Virus record (IMG/VR): IMGVR_UViG_3300042486_000250
Coordinates: 1-60,090 of that record
Direction: 5' to 3' (one strand)
Length of the DNA: 60,090 nt
From: a virus
Shown here one piece after another: positions 34,807-41,209 of this stretch. The notes beneath the pieces are model-generated. The model was not told the DNA's origin and did not search any database. It saw nothing but the letters and a program-made list of their open reading frames with translations. Both the position numbers and the translations under genes were made by a program. How positions within the stretch are numbered: the first letter of the stretch is position 1; the number at the start of each line of letters is the position of its first letter.

Positions 34807-35171
34807 TGAGTAATAAAGCCAAAGCCAAAGGAACCTCATACGAGACACTTATTAAAAACTATTTAATAAGTAAGGGATTCACAAAAGCACGCCGAGCCGC
34901 CTTAGAGGGTGGTCAGGACAAGGGTGACATCCACGGGATTGAGCACCAGTCCACAGGTCGTCAAGTAGCGATCCAGTGTAAGAATCAGAAAGCCTTCCAA
35001 CTCAGCCAGTGGTTGAACGACACAGTGGAGCAAGCAGAGCGTCTAGATAATGCAGTCCCTGCTTTAGTAGTCAAGCGCCCAGGAAAAGGCGAGAAGGCTG
35101 TTGGAGAGTCATATGTGGTGATGAGGTTAGATGACTTCGTTGACCTACTAGGTACCGCTAACTTCCAGTAA
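34806..35171 (+). CDS. Hjc/VRR-like resolvase or nuclease
   Basis: This is a 121-residue protein with the archaeal-type resolvase layout: a basic KGTSYE start (E13), RRAALEGGQDKGDI (D38 and D41), IQCKN (Q57, K59) and a LSQWLNDTVEQAE helix. In Hjc-like nucleases the motif is E-x-K; here Gln replaces Glu at 57, which may weaken catalysis or use another acid. It would cut Holliday junctions made by RecA, and it closes the recombination block. Confidence 0.7.
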   Translation: MSNKAKAKGTSYETLIKNYLISKGFTKARRAALEGGQDKGDIHGIEHQSTGRQVAIQCKNQKAFQLSQWLNDTVEQAERLDNAVPALVVKRPGKGEKAVGESYVVMRLDDFVDLLGTANFQ

Positions 35172-35206
35172 AATAAGGGAACAAACTTTACACTAGGAGT
35201 TCCCAT

Positions 35207-35497
35207 ATGTCACAAGAATTGACTACCTCTATTGATGATGTCCTTAAGGTCTCAGGTTCAAGCAACCCGCAGTCCGTAGGATCAATTATGGCTCGTGCCA
35301 TTAACGCAGGGCAGTTGCCTAAGATGCGTGCCATTGGTGCGTCTGCCGTTAATCAGGCTGTAAAAGCCGCCGCTATTGCCCGTGGGTTTGTCGCACCCCG
35401 TGGTATTGACCTTTCTTTTGTTATCGGGTTTGATGACATTGTGGGTGAAAACGGCGAAACCATTTCTGCGATATCATTAAAACCACAGATTAAGTAA
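35207..35497 (+). CDS. spoVS: SpoVS / Alba-like protein
   Basis: This encodes 96 residues with a clear AGGAG site. The match to stage V sporulation protein S is strong: LKVSGSSNPQSVGSI, then MRAIGASAVNQAVKAAAIARG and FVAPRGIDLSFV. SpoVS is an Alba-fold, nucleic-acid-binding protein that affects sporulation and division in Bacillus. A phage copy might alter host division or bind phage RNA or DNA. The family is about 86 residues; this one has a short extra N terminus. Sporulation of the host should not be assumed. Confidence 0.85.
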   Translation: MSQELTTSIDDVLKVSGSSNPQSVGSIMARAINAGQLPKMRAIGASAVNQAVKAAAIARGFVAPRGIDLSFVIGFDDIVGENGETISAISLKPQIK

Positions 35498-35506
35498 AGG
35501 ATCGTT

Positions 35507-35821
35507 ATGCCTGCATTTTTAGCCGCATTGGGAGGAAGTGCCGCTGCTGCTGGCGGAGGAGCCGCCGCCGCAGGTGGTGCTACAGCCGCTGGCGGAGCCG
35601 CCGCCGCTGGAGGAAGTGCCGCCGCTGGCGGAGGAGCCGCCGCCGCTGGTGGTAGAGCAGCCCTTGGCAATTCACTTAAATCTGCTGGAAAACAGTACGC
35701 TATCAATAAAATTACAACCCGCTCTGCCGATAGTAATGGTCACAGCCTTAGTAGTGGTCAATTTCCTCCTCCTGCCCCAGATCCAATTTCTGGCATCAAT
35801 ACTGAAGGGTCACGCTGGTAA
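35507..35821 (+). CDS. Ala/Gly-repeat protein
   Basis: This encodes 104 residues. Residues 10-50 are almost only Ala and Gly, with Ser and Thr at intervals, built on an imperfect 75-78-bp DNA duplication; for example GCTGGCGGAGGAGCCGCC occurs at 35549 and 35624. The rest is basic, then Pro-rich. Such stretches can form flexible linkers or pack in helical filaments. It starts a block of small proteins without known domains. A virion or matrix role is possible, but nothing proves it. Confidence 0.55.
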   Translation: MPAFLAALGGSAAAAGGGAAAAGGATAAGGAAAAGGSAAAGGGAAAAGGRAALGNSLKSAGKQYAINKITTRSADSNGHSLSSGQFPPPAPDPISGINTEGSRW

Positions 35822-35823
35822 CG

Positions 35824-36186
35824 ATGTCTACTGATCCATACGAAGAGCGTGATGGACGCCGAGTAATTAATCTTTCTAGTTCTGCTCCTGCATCCCCAGA
35901 ATTAACCAAGCGCCAAGCCAAGCGCCAAGAGCGTGCATGGGGAAACCTTCGTAGCCCAGGTACAGCCATCCGTGGTCGTATGGCAGGCGCTGACTACTCC
36001 ACCGCCAAGCATGCTGAACAGATCATGTCAGGTGCCTTTGGGAAGCGTGGTAGGAAGTTTGAAACCGCAATGGGTGGTTTCATCCAACAACACGGTATGC
36101 ACCCCTCTACGGCTGTCTCACGCTTTATGCAATACGGTCATCTGGGGACACAGTCAGACCTTGAACTCCGAGGAGGAGAAGAATAA
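35824..36186 (+). CDS. basic hypothetical protein
   Basis: This encodes 120 residues, rich in Arg and Lys (TKRQAKRQERAWGNLR, GKRGRKFETAMGG). It is likely to have one or two helices near the C terminus (STAVSRFMQYGHLG). It overlaps the next ATG (TAATG). The start lies 2 nt after the Ala/Gly-repeat stop, so the two are probably translated together. No family recognised. Confidence 0.55.
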   Translation: MSTDPYEERDGRRVINLSSSAPASPELTKRQAKRQERAWGNLRSPGTAIRGRMAGADYSTAKHAEQIMSGAFGKRGRKFETAMGGFIQQHGMHPSTAVSRFMQYGHLGTQSDLELRGGEE

Positions 36187-36557
36187 TGCCAATTTTTAGA
36201 GGAATGCGCCAAAACCGTAGTAACACTTCAAGTAATACTCCCAGAGCACCTCACCCATTTGATGCCTACGCATCTAAGGGTACTCTTCAGCCACCACGAC
36301 CAAACCCAGCCGCTAAGTTTGCTCCAAAGCCAAACAACCCACAAACAGTGAAGCGTGGTAATGAATTGGGTCAGGGTTACGAATCGGCTAAAGCAACACA
36401 TGACACTTACATGGAGCGTGCAAACAATGCTCAAAACCCACAGGACCGTGCCCGTCATCTAAAGCAAGCAGATGAAATGAAGCGTGTCATGGGTGGTATT
36501 GACTCAGACATCAAAGCAAATGCTCCAAAGGGCGATATCTGGAGACAGCAGTACTAA
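36186..36557 (+). CDS. Pro/Asn-rich hypothetical protein
   Basis: This encodes 123 residues. The first 60 are disordered, Pro/Asn/Arg-rich (PHPFDAYASKGTLQPPRPNP). Residues about 65-110 form a helix with Gln, Ala and Arg (RARHLKQADEMKRVMGG). The next gene starts 2 nt after its stop. Family unknown; similar composition is found across this block. Confidence 0.55.
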   Translation: MPIFRGMRQNRSNTSSNTPRAPHPFDAYASKGTLQPPRPNPAAKFAPKPNNPQTVKRGNELGQGYESAKATHDTYMERANNAQNPQDRARHLKQADEMKRVMGGIDSDIKANAPKGDIWRQQY

Positions 36558-36559
36558 CC

Positions 36560-36838
36560 ATGCCAAGGTTTCAAGGTCAGCCTGTATTCCGTAACCAAGG
36601 ATCACCTAAAAATGCTCCTTTGTCAGAGTGGGAAAAAACTGCACAGCGTGGTATTTCCCAGGGTGGTCGCCTTTATAAAAACAAATCTACTGGTGACATG
36701 CACCTTGTAAGCCCATCGGGTTCACACTGGGGATCTTTTACAGCCAACCCAGAGTCGTACAAAGGCGGAAACCTCAGTAAGTATGAGCCTGAGGAAAATA
36801 CAGAAGATATCACAGGCAATTATAAGAATGGCTACTAA
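36560..36838 (+). CDS. hypothetical protein with YKGGN motif
   Basis: This encodes 92 residues. A short domain (GRLYKNKSTGDMHLVSPSG) looks like a beta-hairpin. The C-terminal ESYKGGNLSKYEPE motif recurs as PYKGGNISKSTE in the protein at 37490. The shared motif suggests a common partner or a duplicated docking peptide. Confidence 0.55.
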   Translation: MPRFQGQPVFRNQGSPKNAPLSEWEKTAQRGISQGGRLYKNKSTGDMHLVSPSGSHWGSFTANPESYKGGNLSKYEPEENTEDITGNYKNGY

Positions 36839-36977
36839 GAACCCTCGGTCTCGGTCTCGTACACAGCAACGCTATGCACGAAAGAAAGCCGTTGCTCAAG
36901 CCGCTCGCCCTGTCCAGCCAACAGGTAATGGTCAGGGTGGATTCTTAGGTGGTTTTAGTGCTGGAGGTATAATGTGA
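36828..36977 (+). CDS. 49-residue basic protein
   Basis: The likely start is ATG 36828, 11 nt inside the upstream gene. The protein is very basic (NPRSRSRTQQRYARKKAV) with a Gly-rich end (GGFLGGFSAGG). No ribosome site is obvious, so translation is likely coupled. Could bind nucleic acid. Confidence 0.5.
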   Translation: MATKNPRSRSRTQQRYARKKAVAQAARPVQPTGNGQGGFLGGFSAGGIM

Positions 36978-37471
36978 GCCAGCAAACACCTTCATTTAAT
37001 AACTGGGGTAACGCAGACGCCACATACGGCAACGCATCACAGCCCACAGTTGGTCCATCACCTATCTTTCGTTCTGCTAAAGATGCACTATTGTCGGGAT
37101 ACCGCACAGCAGTAGATACCCAGTACCCAGATGGTTACTTGGGAACCATGGACGCCAACAGGCGTCAAGACAAGGTTCTTGGCACTCTGAGCCGTATGAA
37201 CGCACGACAGTACAGTCGTGGCGTTCACAAGGGTGAGAGAATCAATACAGGCGATTACTTTTGGCCTGAAGAGTTTGGTAAGTACACCGCCATTGAAATG
37301 CAGGCAAAAGGATTAAAGTTTGCGCCAGTAGGTGCAGAGCCTGTACGCCTCACCAATGACGGCAAGGTAGGTCCTCGTGGCATCCCAAGCATGCAAGGTA
37401 AAGACCAGCCAGCACAAATGAGCCCACAACAACTAAGTCGCTTAAGGGAACTGGCTCCACGCTGGCGCTAA
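36974..37471 (+). CDS. hypothetical protein
   Basis: The start is GTG 36974, with GGAGG seven bases upstream, and the protein has 165 residues. Asn/Ala-rich N terminus, then a helical-beta core (DANRRQDKVLGTLSRMNARQ, NTGDYFWPEEFGKYTAIEM) and a basic end (RELAPRWR). It is the longest of the block and the most likely to fold. Family unknown. Confidence 0.55.
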   Translation: MSQQTPSFNNWGNADATYGNASQPTVGPSPIFRSAKDALLSGYRTAVDTQYPDGYLGTMDANRRQDKVLGTLSRMNARQYSRGVHKGERINTGDYFWPEEFGKYTAIEMQAKGLKFAPVGAEPVRLTNDGKVGPRGIPSMQGKDQPAQMSPQQLSRLRELAPRWR

Positions 37472-37477
37472 ATAAAG

Positions 37478-37490
37478 TAAAATATTTGTA
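37478..37490 (+). promoter_or_regulatory. candidate -10 box giving a leaderless transcript
   Basis: TAAAAT at 37478-37483 is followed by six bases and then the ATG at 37490, so transcription would start at or near the A of the start codon. The ATG has no ribosome site, as expected for leaderless mRNAs, which are common in Actinobacteria. The -35 side is weak. Confidence 0.4.
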
Positions 37491-37774
37491 TGGCAAACCG
37501 TTTTAACGATCAATACAGACCACCACATAGCGGTCAAGATGTTTTTGGGCAGAGACCACCTTCAGGTTATACCCCACCAGGCTCTCGTAGTTGGGGAGGC
37601 AGTGATCCATTCCCTGGTTCATACCCTCGTCCTTATAAGGGTGGAAACATCAGTAAGTCTACTGAGAACCCTTATAAGGACGAGGGTGGTTCATCTGTAT
37701 CTCGTAAGCCAAAAACACCTTCCAAGTCACCTTCTGGTGGCGTAGCACTCCCAATCCCTCAGAAAGTAAAGTGA
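37490..37774 (+). CDS. hypothetical protein with YKGGN motif and inverted repeat in its gene
   Basis: This encodes 94 residues, rich in Pro, Gly, Ser and Tyr, so probably disordered. The PYKGGNISKSTE motif matches the 36560 product. The coding region contains a perfect 20-bp inverted repeat (37623-37642 and 37668-37687). The lack of a ribosome site and the -10-like box just before it suggest leaderless expression. Confidence 0.55.
   Translation: MANRFNDQYRPPHSGQDVFGQRPPSGYTPPGSRSWGGSDPFPGSYPRPYKGGNISKSTENPYKDEGGSSVSRKPKTPSKSPSGGVALPIPQKVK
37623..37687 (+). repeat. perfect 20-bp inverted repeat with CCTTATAAGG palindromes
   Basis: The arms at 37623-37642 and 37668-37687 are exact reverse complements, 25 nt apart. 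Each arm holds the palindrome CCTTATAAGG (37631-37640 and 37670-37679). It lies inside a coding region, and could be a protein-binding site or a hairpin in mRNA. Confidence 0.8.
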
Positions 37775-37781
37775 GTTTCTA

Positions 37782-38084
37782 ATGGCACATAATCACCGCA
37801 TGCAGGGGATCGCAGATCCTTACATCAACCAGCGCAATGAGATGCTTGCTCGTGAGCAGGAAACACGCTCCCGTATGCAGATGCCTCATGCAAGCGAGGG
37901 ATACGCAAGTCTTGAAGGTCGCAGTCAAATGCAAGACCCTTATGATGACGAGAACGAAGGCTACAACACAACTGACGAAGACCTCATGCCAGGTTCTGGT
38001 GCACCCATTAACCCAGCAGTCCGTGCTTACCAAGAATCAGGTCATGGCGTCCAAGTGATCAACCCAATGGATGATAAGTACTAA
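37782..38084 (+). CDS. MAHNHRMQ-type protein, copy 1
   Basis: This encodes 100 residues. It begins MAHNHRMQGIADPYINQRNEM, nearly the same as the next gene (MAHNHRMQEIAEPWINRRNEY), then becomes acidic (DPYDDENEGYNTTDEDLM). The pair is a tandem duplication that has diverged after the first 30 residues. It is coupled to the next gene (TAATG). Function unknown. Confidence 0.6.
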   Translation: MAHNHRMQGIADPYINQRNEMLAREQETRSRMQMPHASEGYASLEGRSQMQDPYDDENEGYNTTDEDLMPGSGAPINPAVRAYQESGHGVQVINPMDDKY

Positions 38085-38347
38085 TGGCACACAATCACCG
38101 TATGCAAGAAATTGCAGAACCTTGGATTAATCGCCGTAACGAGTACATCGCACAGCAAGAAATGCTTGCACAGCGCAGTGCTGGTCTTATGGGCGTTAAC
38201 TATGACCCAGAAGAAGCAGGGTATGACGAGGCATACGGTCCACAGGATCGTACCCGCAAGGCTCTTGACACACGCTTGGACAAGCCGTCAGAATATGGTA
38301 TCGCAGAAGAGCGCATGCAAGACCGCAAAGGTCAAGGAGAAAACTAA
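38084..38347 (+). CDS. MAHNHRMQ-type protein, copy 2
   Basis: This encodes 87 residues. The N-terminal 30 residues are homologous to those of the upstream gene, and the conserved His pair (H3, H5) and the DP/EP-x-I-N-x-R-N pattern are retained. The C-terminal half is helical and charged, with DRTRKALDTRLDKP. Together they form a small paralogous pair. Confidence 0.6.
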   Translation: MAHNHRMQEIAEPWINRRNEYIAQQEMLAQRSAGLMGVNYDPEEAGYDEAYGPQDRTRKALDTRLDKPSEYGIAEERMQDRKGQGEN

Positions 38348-38348
38348 G

Positions 38349-38654
38349 ATGGCTCGTGGAGAAAATACCGCAAATCACCCCAACCGTATGGTTAGTCTAG
38401 AAAACTTTGCACAAGTTGCACGCCTTGGTCGTGAATTGTCCAAAGGGTTTCCACAAATGAGTGATGATGCCCCTGCTGGTGGTATCCCTCGTCCAAAGAT
38501 GCATGGTTGCTTGGACTGTGGCACACCAACACCTTCGGATAACGGAGATACCTGCGTGGATTGCACCAATGACCGTGACGAAGCCAGTGCAGAGTCATGG
38601 GCACGTAATCAACGAGCCGATGCCGTTAAGGGCATGTTTGGATACCCTCGGTAA
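38349..38654 (+). CDS. zinc-ribbon hypothetical protein
   Basis: The start is ATG 38349, 2 nt after the previous stop, giving 101 residues. CLDC and CVDC pairs lie about 15 residues apart, a zinc-binding knuckle pair. A helix precedes (LENFAQVARLGRELSKGF) and a basic tail follows. Role unknown. Confidence 0.6.
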   Translation: MARGENTANHPNRMVSLENFAQVARLGRELSKGFPQMSDDAPAGGIPRPKMHGCLDCGTPTPSDNGDTCVDCTNDRDEASAESWARNQRADAVKGMFGYPR

Positions 38655-38657
38655 TTA

Positions 38658-38966
38658 ATGCCTCAGTATCCCTCTAAGCCATGGCAGTCACGACAAGAGA
38701 TGCTCGTAGACATGGCTCTACAGAGTGCGATCTCTACACCCGAACAGATTCGGGCGATTCGTCCTGTGGTGCCACAACAATTGTTTCCAGAGTCTAGAGG
38801 AATGCTTAAGCAAGAGATGGGCGTAGCAGATGCACTTACTATTGATCGCAATTTTCCGACATATCGTTCGTGGGTTTCGGGAGCCCCTGTGATGTTCCGT
38901 AATGGTTTCATCGCAGATGAGTTCTCTGGGTCTTCACGCTACTCAATGCAAAGTTTGTCAATCTAA
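38658..38966 (+). CDS. hypothetical protein
   Basis: This encodes 102 residues. It has helices at about 12-35 (RQEMLVDMALQSAI, TPEQIRAIRPVVP) and a beta-like C-terminal region with Phe and Ser. It overlaps the next ATG (TAATG). Family unknown. Confidence 0.5.
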   Translation: MPQYPSKPWQSRQEMLVDMALQSAISTPEQIRAIRPVVPQQLFPESRGMLKQEMGVADALTIDRNFPTYRSWVSGAPVMFRNGFIADEFSGSSRYSMQSLSI

Positions 38967-39292
38967 TGCCTAGTTATCAACAAGGAATACAACCACCTAC
39001 CAGTCTAGGGTTTCAACCAAAAAAGTGGAAAGAACCCGAAACCCCTGCCATCAAGAGCGTGGTATGGAAATCACCAAGTGTTGGAGCCACCCGTGACTAC
39101 GGCAGTACACCTAGCGAAGTGGCTACCATGCCACATCGTTGGGTATACCCTGAAAAACAATTGTCAAAGAGAAAAAAAGAAGACGAAGAGGAAGGTCCAG
39201 CGACTGGTTCTTCGGGTAGCCGAACAATGCAGCGTGGTAGAGCAATCTACGATGCCTACAGAACCTACAGAGGATCTAGAACAACTCCCTAG
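38966..39292 (+). CDS. hypothetical basic protein
   Basis: This encodes 108 residues. Pro/Lys-rich at the N terminus, a charged KRKKEDEEEGP run, and an Arg/Tyr-rich end (YDAYRTYRGSRTTP). Probably unstructured. Its start overlaps the preceding TAA. It is the last gene before a promoter-like gap at 39293-39351. Confidence 0.5.
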   Translation: MPSYQQGIQPPTSLGFQPKKWKEPETPAIKSVVWKSPSVGATRDYGSTPSEVATMPHRWVYPEKQLSKRKKEDEEEGPATGSSGSRTMQRGRAIYDAYRTYRGSRTTP

Positions 39293-39310
39293 ATTCTGTC
39301 CCTTGATAAC

Positions 39311-39319
39311 TGGTAAAAT
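39311..39319 (+). promoter_or_regulatory. candidate extended -10 promoter
   Basis: TGGTAAAAT fits an extended -10 box (TGnTAtaaT-like), 33 nt before the ATG at 39352. The leader has a TAAGGAAC ribosome site. The -35 side is weak, as often with extended -10 promoters. Confidence 0.4.
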
Positions 39320-39351
39320 AGTAAGCACAACGATTTAACCTAAGGAACACT

Positions 39352-39558
39352 ATGGCAGTTAATGACTCTAGATCAATGAACCGTGACCTGCGTCTTGGCG
39401 CTACTGACGGTAAGTTCAAGTCCCTCACACCAGACCGTGGTGGTGAGGTTGACCCCACCCATGCAACAAAGCGCATGCACGAAGTATCGGCTACCTACCC
39501 AACAGGTGAGCAGTACAGCATCATTGATCGTCACCCACTGGCTGATTCGGGTATCTAA
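39352..39558 (+). CDS. hypothetical protein
   Basis: This encodes 68 residues of mixed charge. A SLTPDRGGEVDPTHATKRMHEV stretch looks helical, and a GEQYSIIDRHPL stretch strand-like. Coupled to the next gene by TAATG. No family recognised. Confidence 0.5.
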   Translation: MAVNDSRSMNRDLRLGATDGKFKSLTPDRGGEVDPTHATKRMHEVSATYPTGEQYSIIDRHPLADSGI

Positions 39559-39773
39559 TGGCGAACATGTACCCTTGGCTTGAGTCCTATGGTCACCCAA
39601 GTAAAGACATCAAGATTGACCACCATGTAAGCGGTCAGAAGTCTTCTGTTTACAAGCGCAACCTTCACTACGGTACATTCCACGGACCAGATGCTCCTGT
39701 CAATGCACGAAACATGGCACACATCATCCACAATGATGAGTCTGTTCGTGCAGACAATTCACCTATCGTCTAA
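39558..39773 (+). CDS. hypothetical His-rich protein
   Basis: This encodes 71 residues with nine His, several in NLHYGTFHG and NMAHIIHN. His may bind metal, but no known pattern is complete. It ends the small-gene block; a 50-nt gap with a small hairpin follows. Confidence 0.5.
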   Translation: MANMYPWLESYGHPSKDIKIDHHVSGQKSSVYKRNLHYGTFHGPDAPVNARNMAHIIHNDESVRADNSPIV

Positions 39774-39797
39774 CCTACATAAACATGTGCTAGGCTT

Positions 39798-39818
39798 CTT
39801 AGAAACTATCTAAGGAGT
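39798..39818 (+). other. hairpin that partly covers the next ribosome site
   Basis: CTTAGA at 39798-39803 pairs with TCTAAG at 39809-39814, and the last two bases overlap the AAGGAG at 39813-39818. It could lower translation of the gene at 39824. The stem is short. Confidence 0.35.
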
Positions 39819-39823
39819 ACCAA

Positions 39824-40291
39824 ATGGCAGAGACAGGTTTTGACCGTATTCTTATTTGTAAGACACACGGCGTTATGTACAAGATGCGTCCCTATGACGG
39901 ACCTGCTGAGTACGACCAAGAACTAATTGAACTTTGTAATAGGCACAATGGTCAGGTACAAGATCCTGACAACTGCCGTGCACTTATCTACCGTGTTGAC
40001 CCAGATACAGCCAGCAAACTGGATGTTGAAACGGCGCTCAAAGGTGAATTAGCAGAACAAGATGTCTACATCCGTGAGACACGAGACGACCTAAAGGTTC
40101 AGGCTCTCAAGTGCTTTAACCAGCACAATCGTCCAGAAGGTGGTTGCCCTGACTGGTGTGATGAATCCAAGACCATCGGACGCAAGACTGGTGTACCGCC
40201 AGAACATCGTCAGTACATCTGTATGTATTGCCCAGTAGGTGCATGGGTTGCTCACCAAGAGCGCAAAGAGATGGGTCTTTACGGCAAGTGA
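39824..40291 (+). CDS. Cys-rich conserved protein
   Basis: This encodes 155 residues with AAGGAG. About nine Cys in pairs (ICKTHG, LCNRH, CFNQH, CPDWC, CMYCPVG) suggest two metal sites. The first part has a helical segment (VETALKGELAEQDVYI). The pattern recalls uncharacterised actinophage proteins near WhiB and DUF6378 genes. It could bind zinc or iron-sulfur. The function is not known. Confidence 0.6.
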   Translation: MAETGFDRILICKTHGVMYKMRPYDGPAEYDQELIELCNRHNGQVQDPDNCRALIYRVDPDTASKLDVETALKGELAEQDVYIRETRDDLKVQALKCFNQHNRPEGGCPDWCDESKTIGRKTGVPPEHRQYICMYCPVGAWVAHQERKEMGLYGK

Positions 40292-40764
40292 TTGTCTTTG
40301 GCTTTGATGTTCTTGCACACCCAGGTGATGAACTAGGAGCAAGACAGCCCACCCGTGAGGGACGACAACTTTGGAACATGATGTTCTCAAAGTACGAAGG
40401 ACGCATCTGTGTGCTTGCACACGGAATTGAAGACAATAAAACACCTATACTAATGGAATGGCTCAAAAAAGAGGGCTACAAGGCAGGAGCGATTGACCTA
40501 ACTTATGAAATATCTCCCGATGCCAAACTGGAGCGTGTTCGTGGTATCCAAGCAGGATACGGAAGAATTGACTGGTTCGTTGACAGCGATCCAGCCACCG
40601 TTACTAGAGTCATTCACGAAGGAATTGCATCCCTCCTCGTCACAATTCCAAGTATCCCTAGACCTGAATGGGTTGAAGGACGAACCATCAGAGGATGGGA
40701 CGAACTCTCTCAAGAACTTGACGCCCAAGCACTTGCCAAAGCAGAACGATCATGGAAGGATTGA
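40288..40764 (+). CDS. HAD-like / phage phosphohydrolase-like protein
   Basis: The GTG at 40288 overlaps the preceding stop (GTGA) and gives 158 residues. A VFGFDVLAHPGDEL opening, an ILMEWLKKEGYKAGAI helix-strand and a DWFVDSDPATVTRVIHEGIASLLV segment resemble a HAD-like Rossmann fold with the late D-x-D pair. The DxD at the start is only partly present, so catalysis is uncertain. Confidence 0.5.
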   Translation: MIVFGFDVLAHPGDELGARQPTREGRQLWNMMFSKYEGRICVLAHGIEDNKTPILMEWLKKEGYKAGAIDLTYEISPDAKLERVRGIQAGYGRIDWFVDSDPATVTRVIHEGIASLLVTIPSIPRPEWVEGRTIRGWDELSQELDAQALAKAERSWKD

Positions 40765-40768
40765 TGAC

Positions 40769-41023
40769 ATGACAGACATGAACAACCTTGACATTGATTT
40801 TGATGAGTGGATGGAGTACGGCATTAAAAAGGGCTTCTGTGGTCCAGCCGTGTGCTACACCCATGATGGACTCCCTATGTCCGATGAAGAGTGGATGGAA
40901 GAAGAAGCCAGTGGTGAGCCTCCCTGCATGCATATCATCCGCCTTTACGAGGACGATGTGCAGAAAAAGCAAATTGAAGACATGCACGCACCATCCGTGT
41001 GGCGAAACCATTATCGGGACTGA
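40769..41023 (+). CDS. acidic Cys-containing hypothetical protein
   Basis: This encodes 84 residues from ATG 40769, 8 nt after GGAAGGA; a second ATG lies three codons on. Strongly acidic (DFDEWMEYGIKKGFC, DEEWMEEEASGEPP), with Cys in GFCGPAVCYTHDG and PPCMHI. This Cys/His pattern may bind a metal. Function unknown. Confidence 0.5.
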   Translation: MTDMNNLDIDFDEWMEYGIKKGFCGPAVCYTHDGLPMSDEEWMEEEASGEPPCMHIIRLYEDDVQKKQIEDMHAPSVWRNHYRD

Positions 41024-41029
41024 GGTGCC

Positions 41030-41209
41030 GTGGCTGTTAAAAACTCTTTTGCTAATCAGGTTCGTATTGCCTTAATCGTTGCTAAGTCATTGCTTAAAAA
41101 AGCAACAGAGACTAATGAGATTTCACGAGAACAAAGTGAACTTGTGCAAGAGCATCTCAACTCTGCGTACACAATAATTAAACAAGTGTTGAGCAAGGAA
41201 ACCGATTGA
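41030..41209 (+). CDS. 59-residue helical protein
   Basis: The GTG at 41030 follows a GAGG ribosome site. It encodes a helical protein (NQVRIALIVAKSLLKKATETNE) of 59 residues and overlaps the next gene's TTG start by 4 nt. Not a known family. Confidence 0.45.
   Translation: MAVKNSFANQVRIALIVAKSLLKKATETNEISREQSELVQEHLNSAYTIIKQVLSKETD

Noticed and set aside
35538-35834. Alternative frame across the Ala/Gly repeats
   Set aside because: GC-rich repeats keep several frames open. The 35507 frame has the ribosome context and tight spacing to the next gene.
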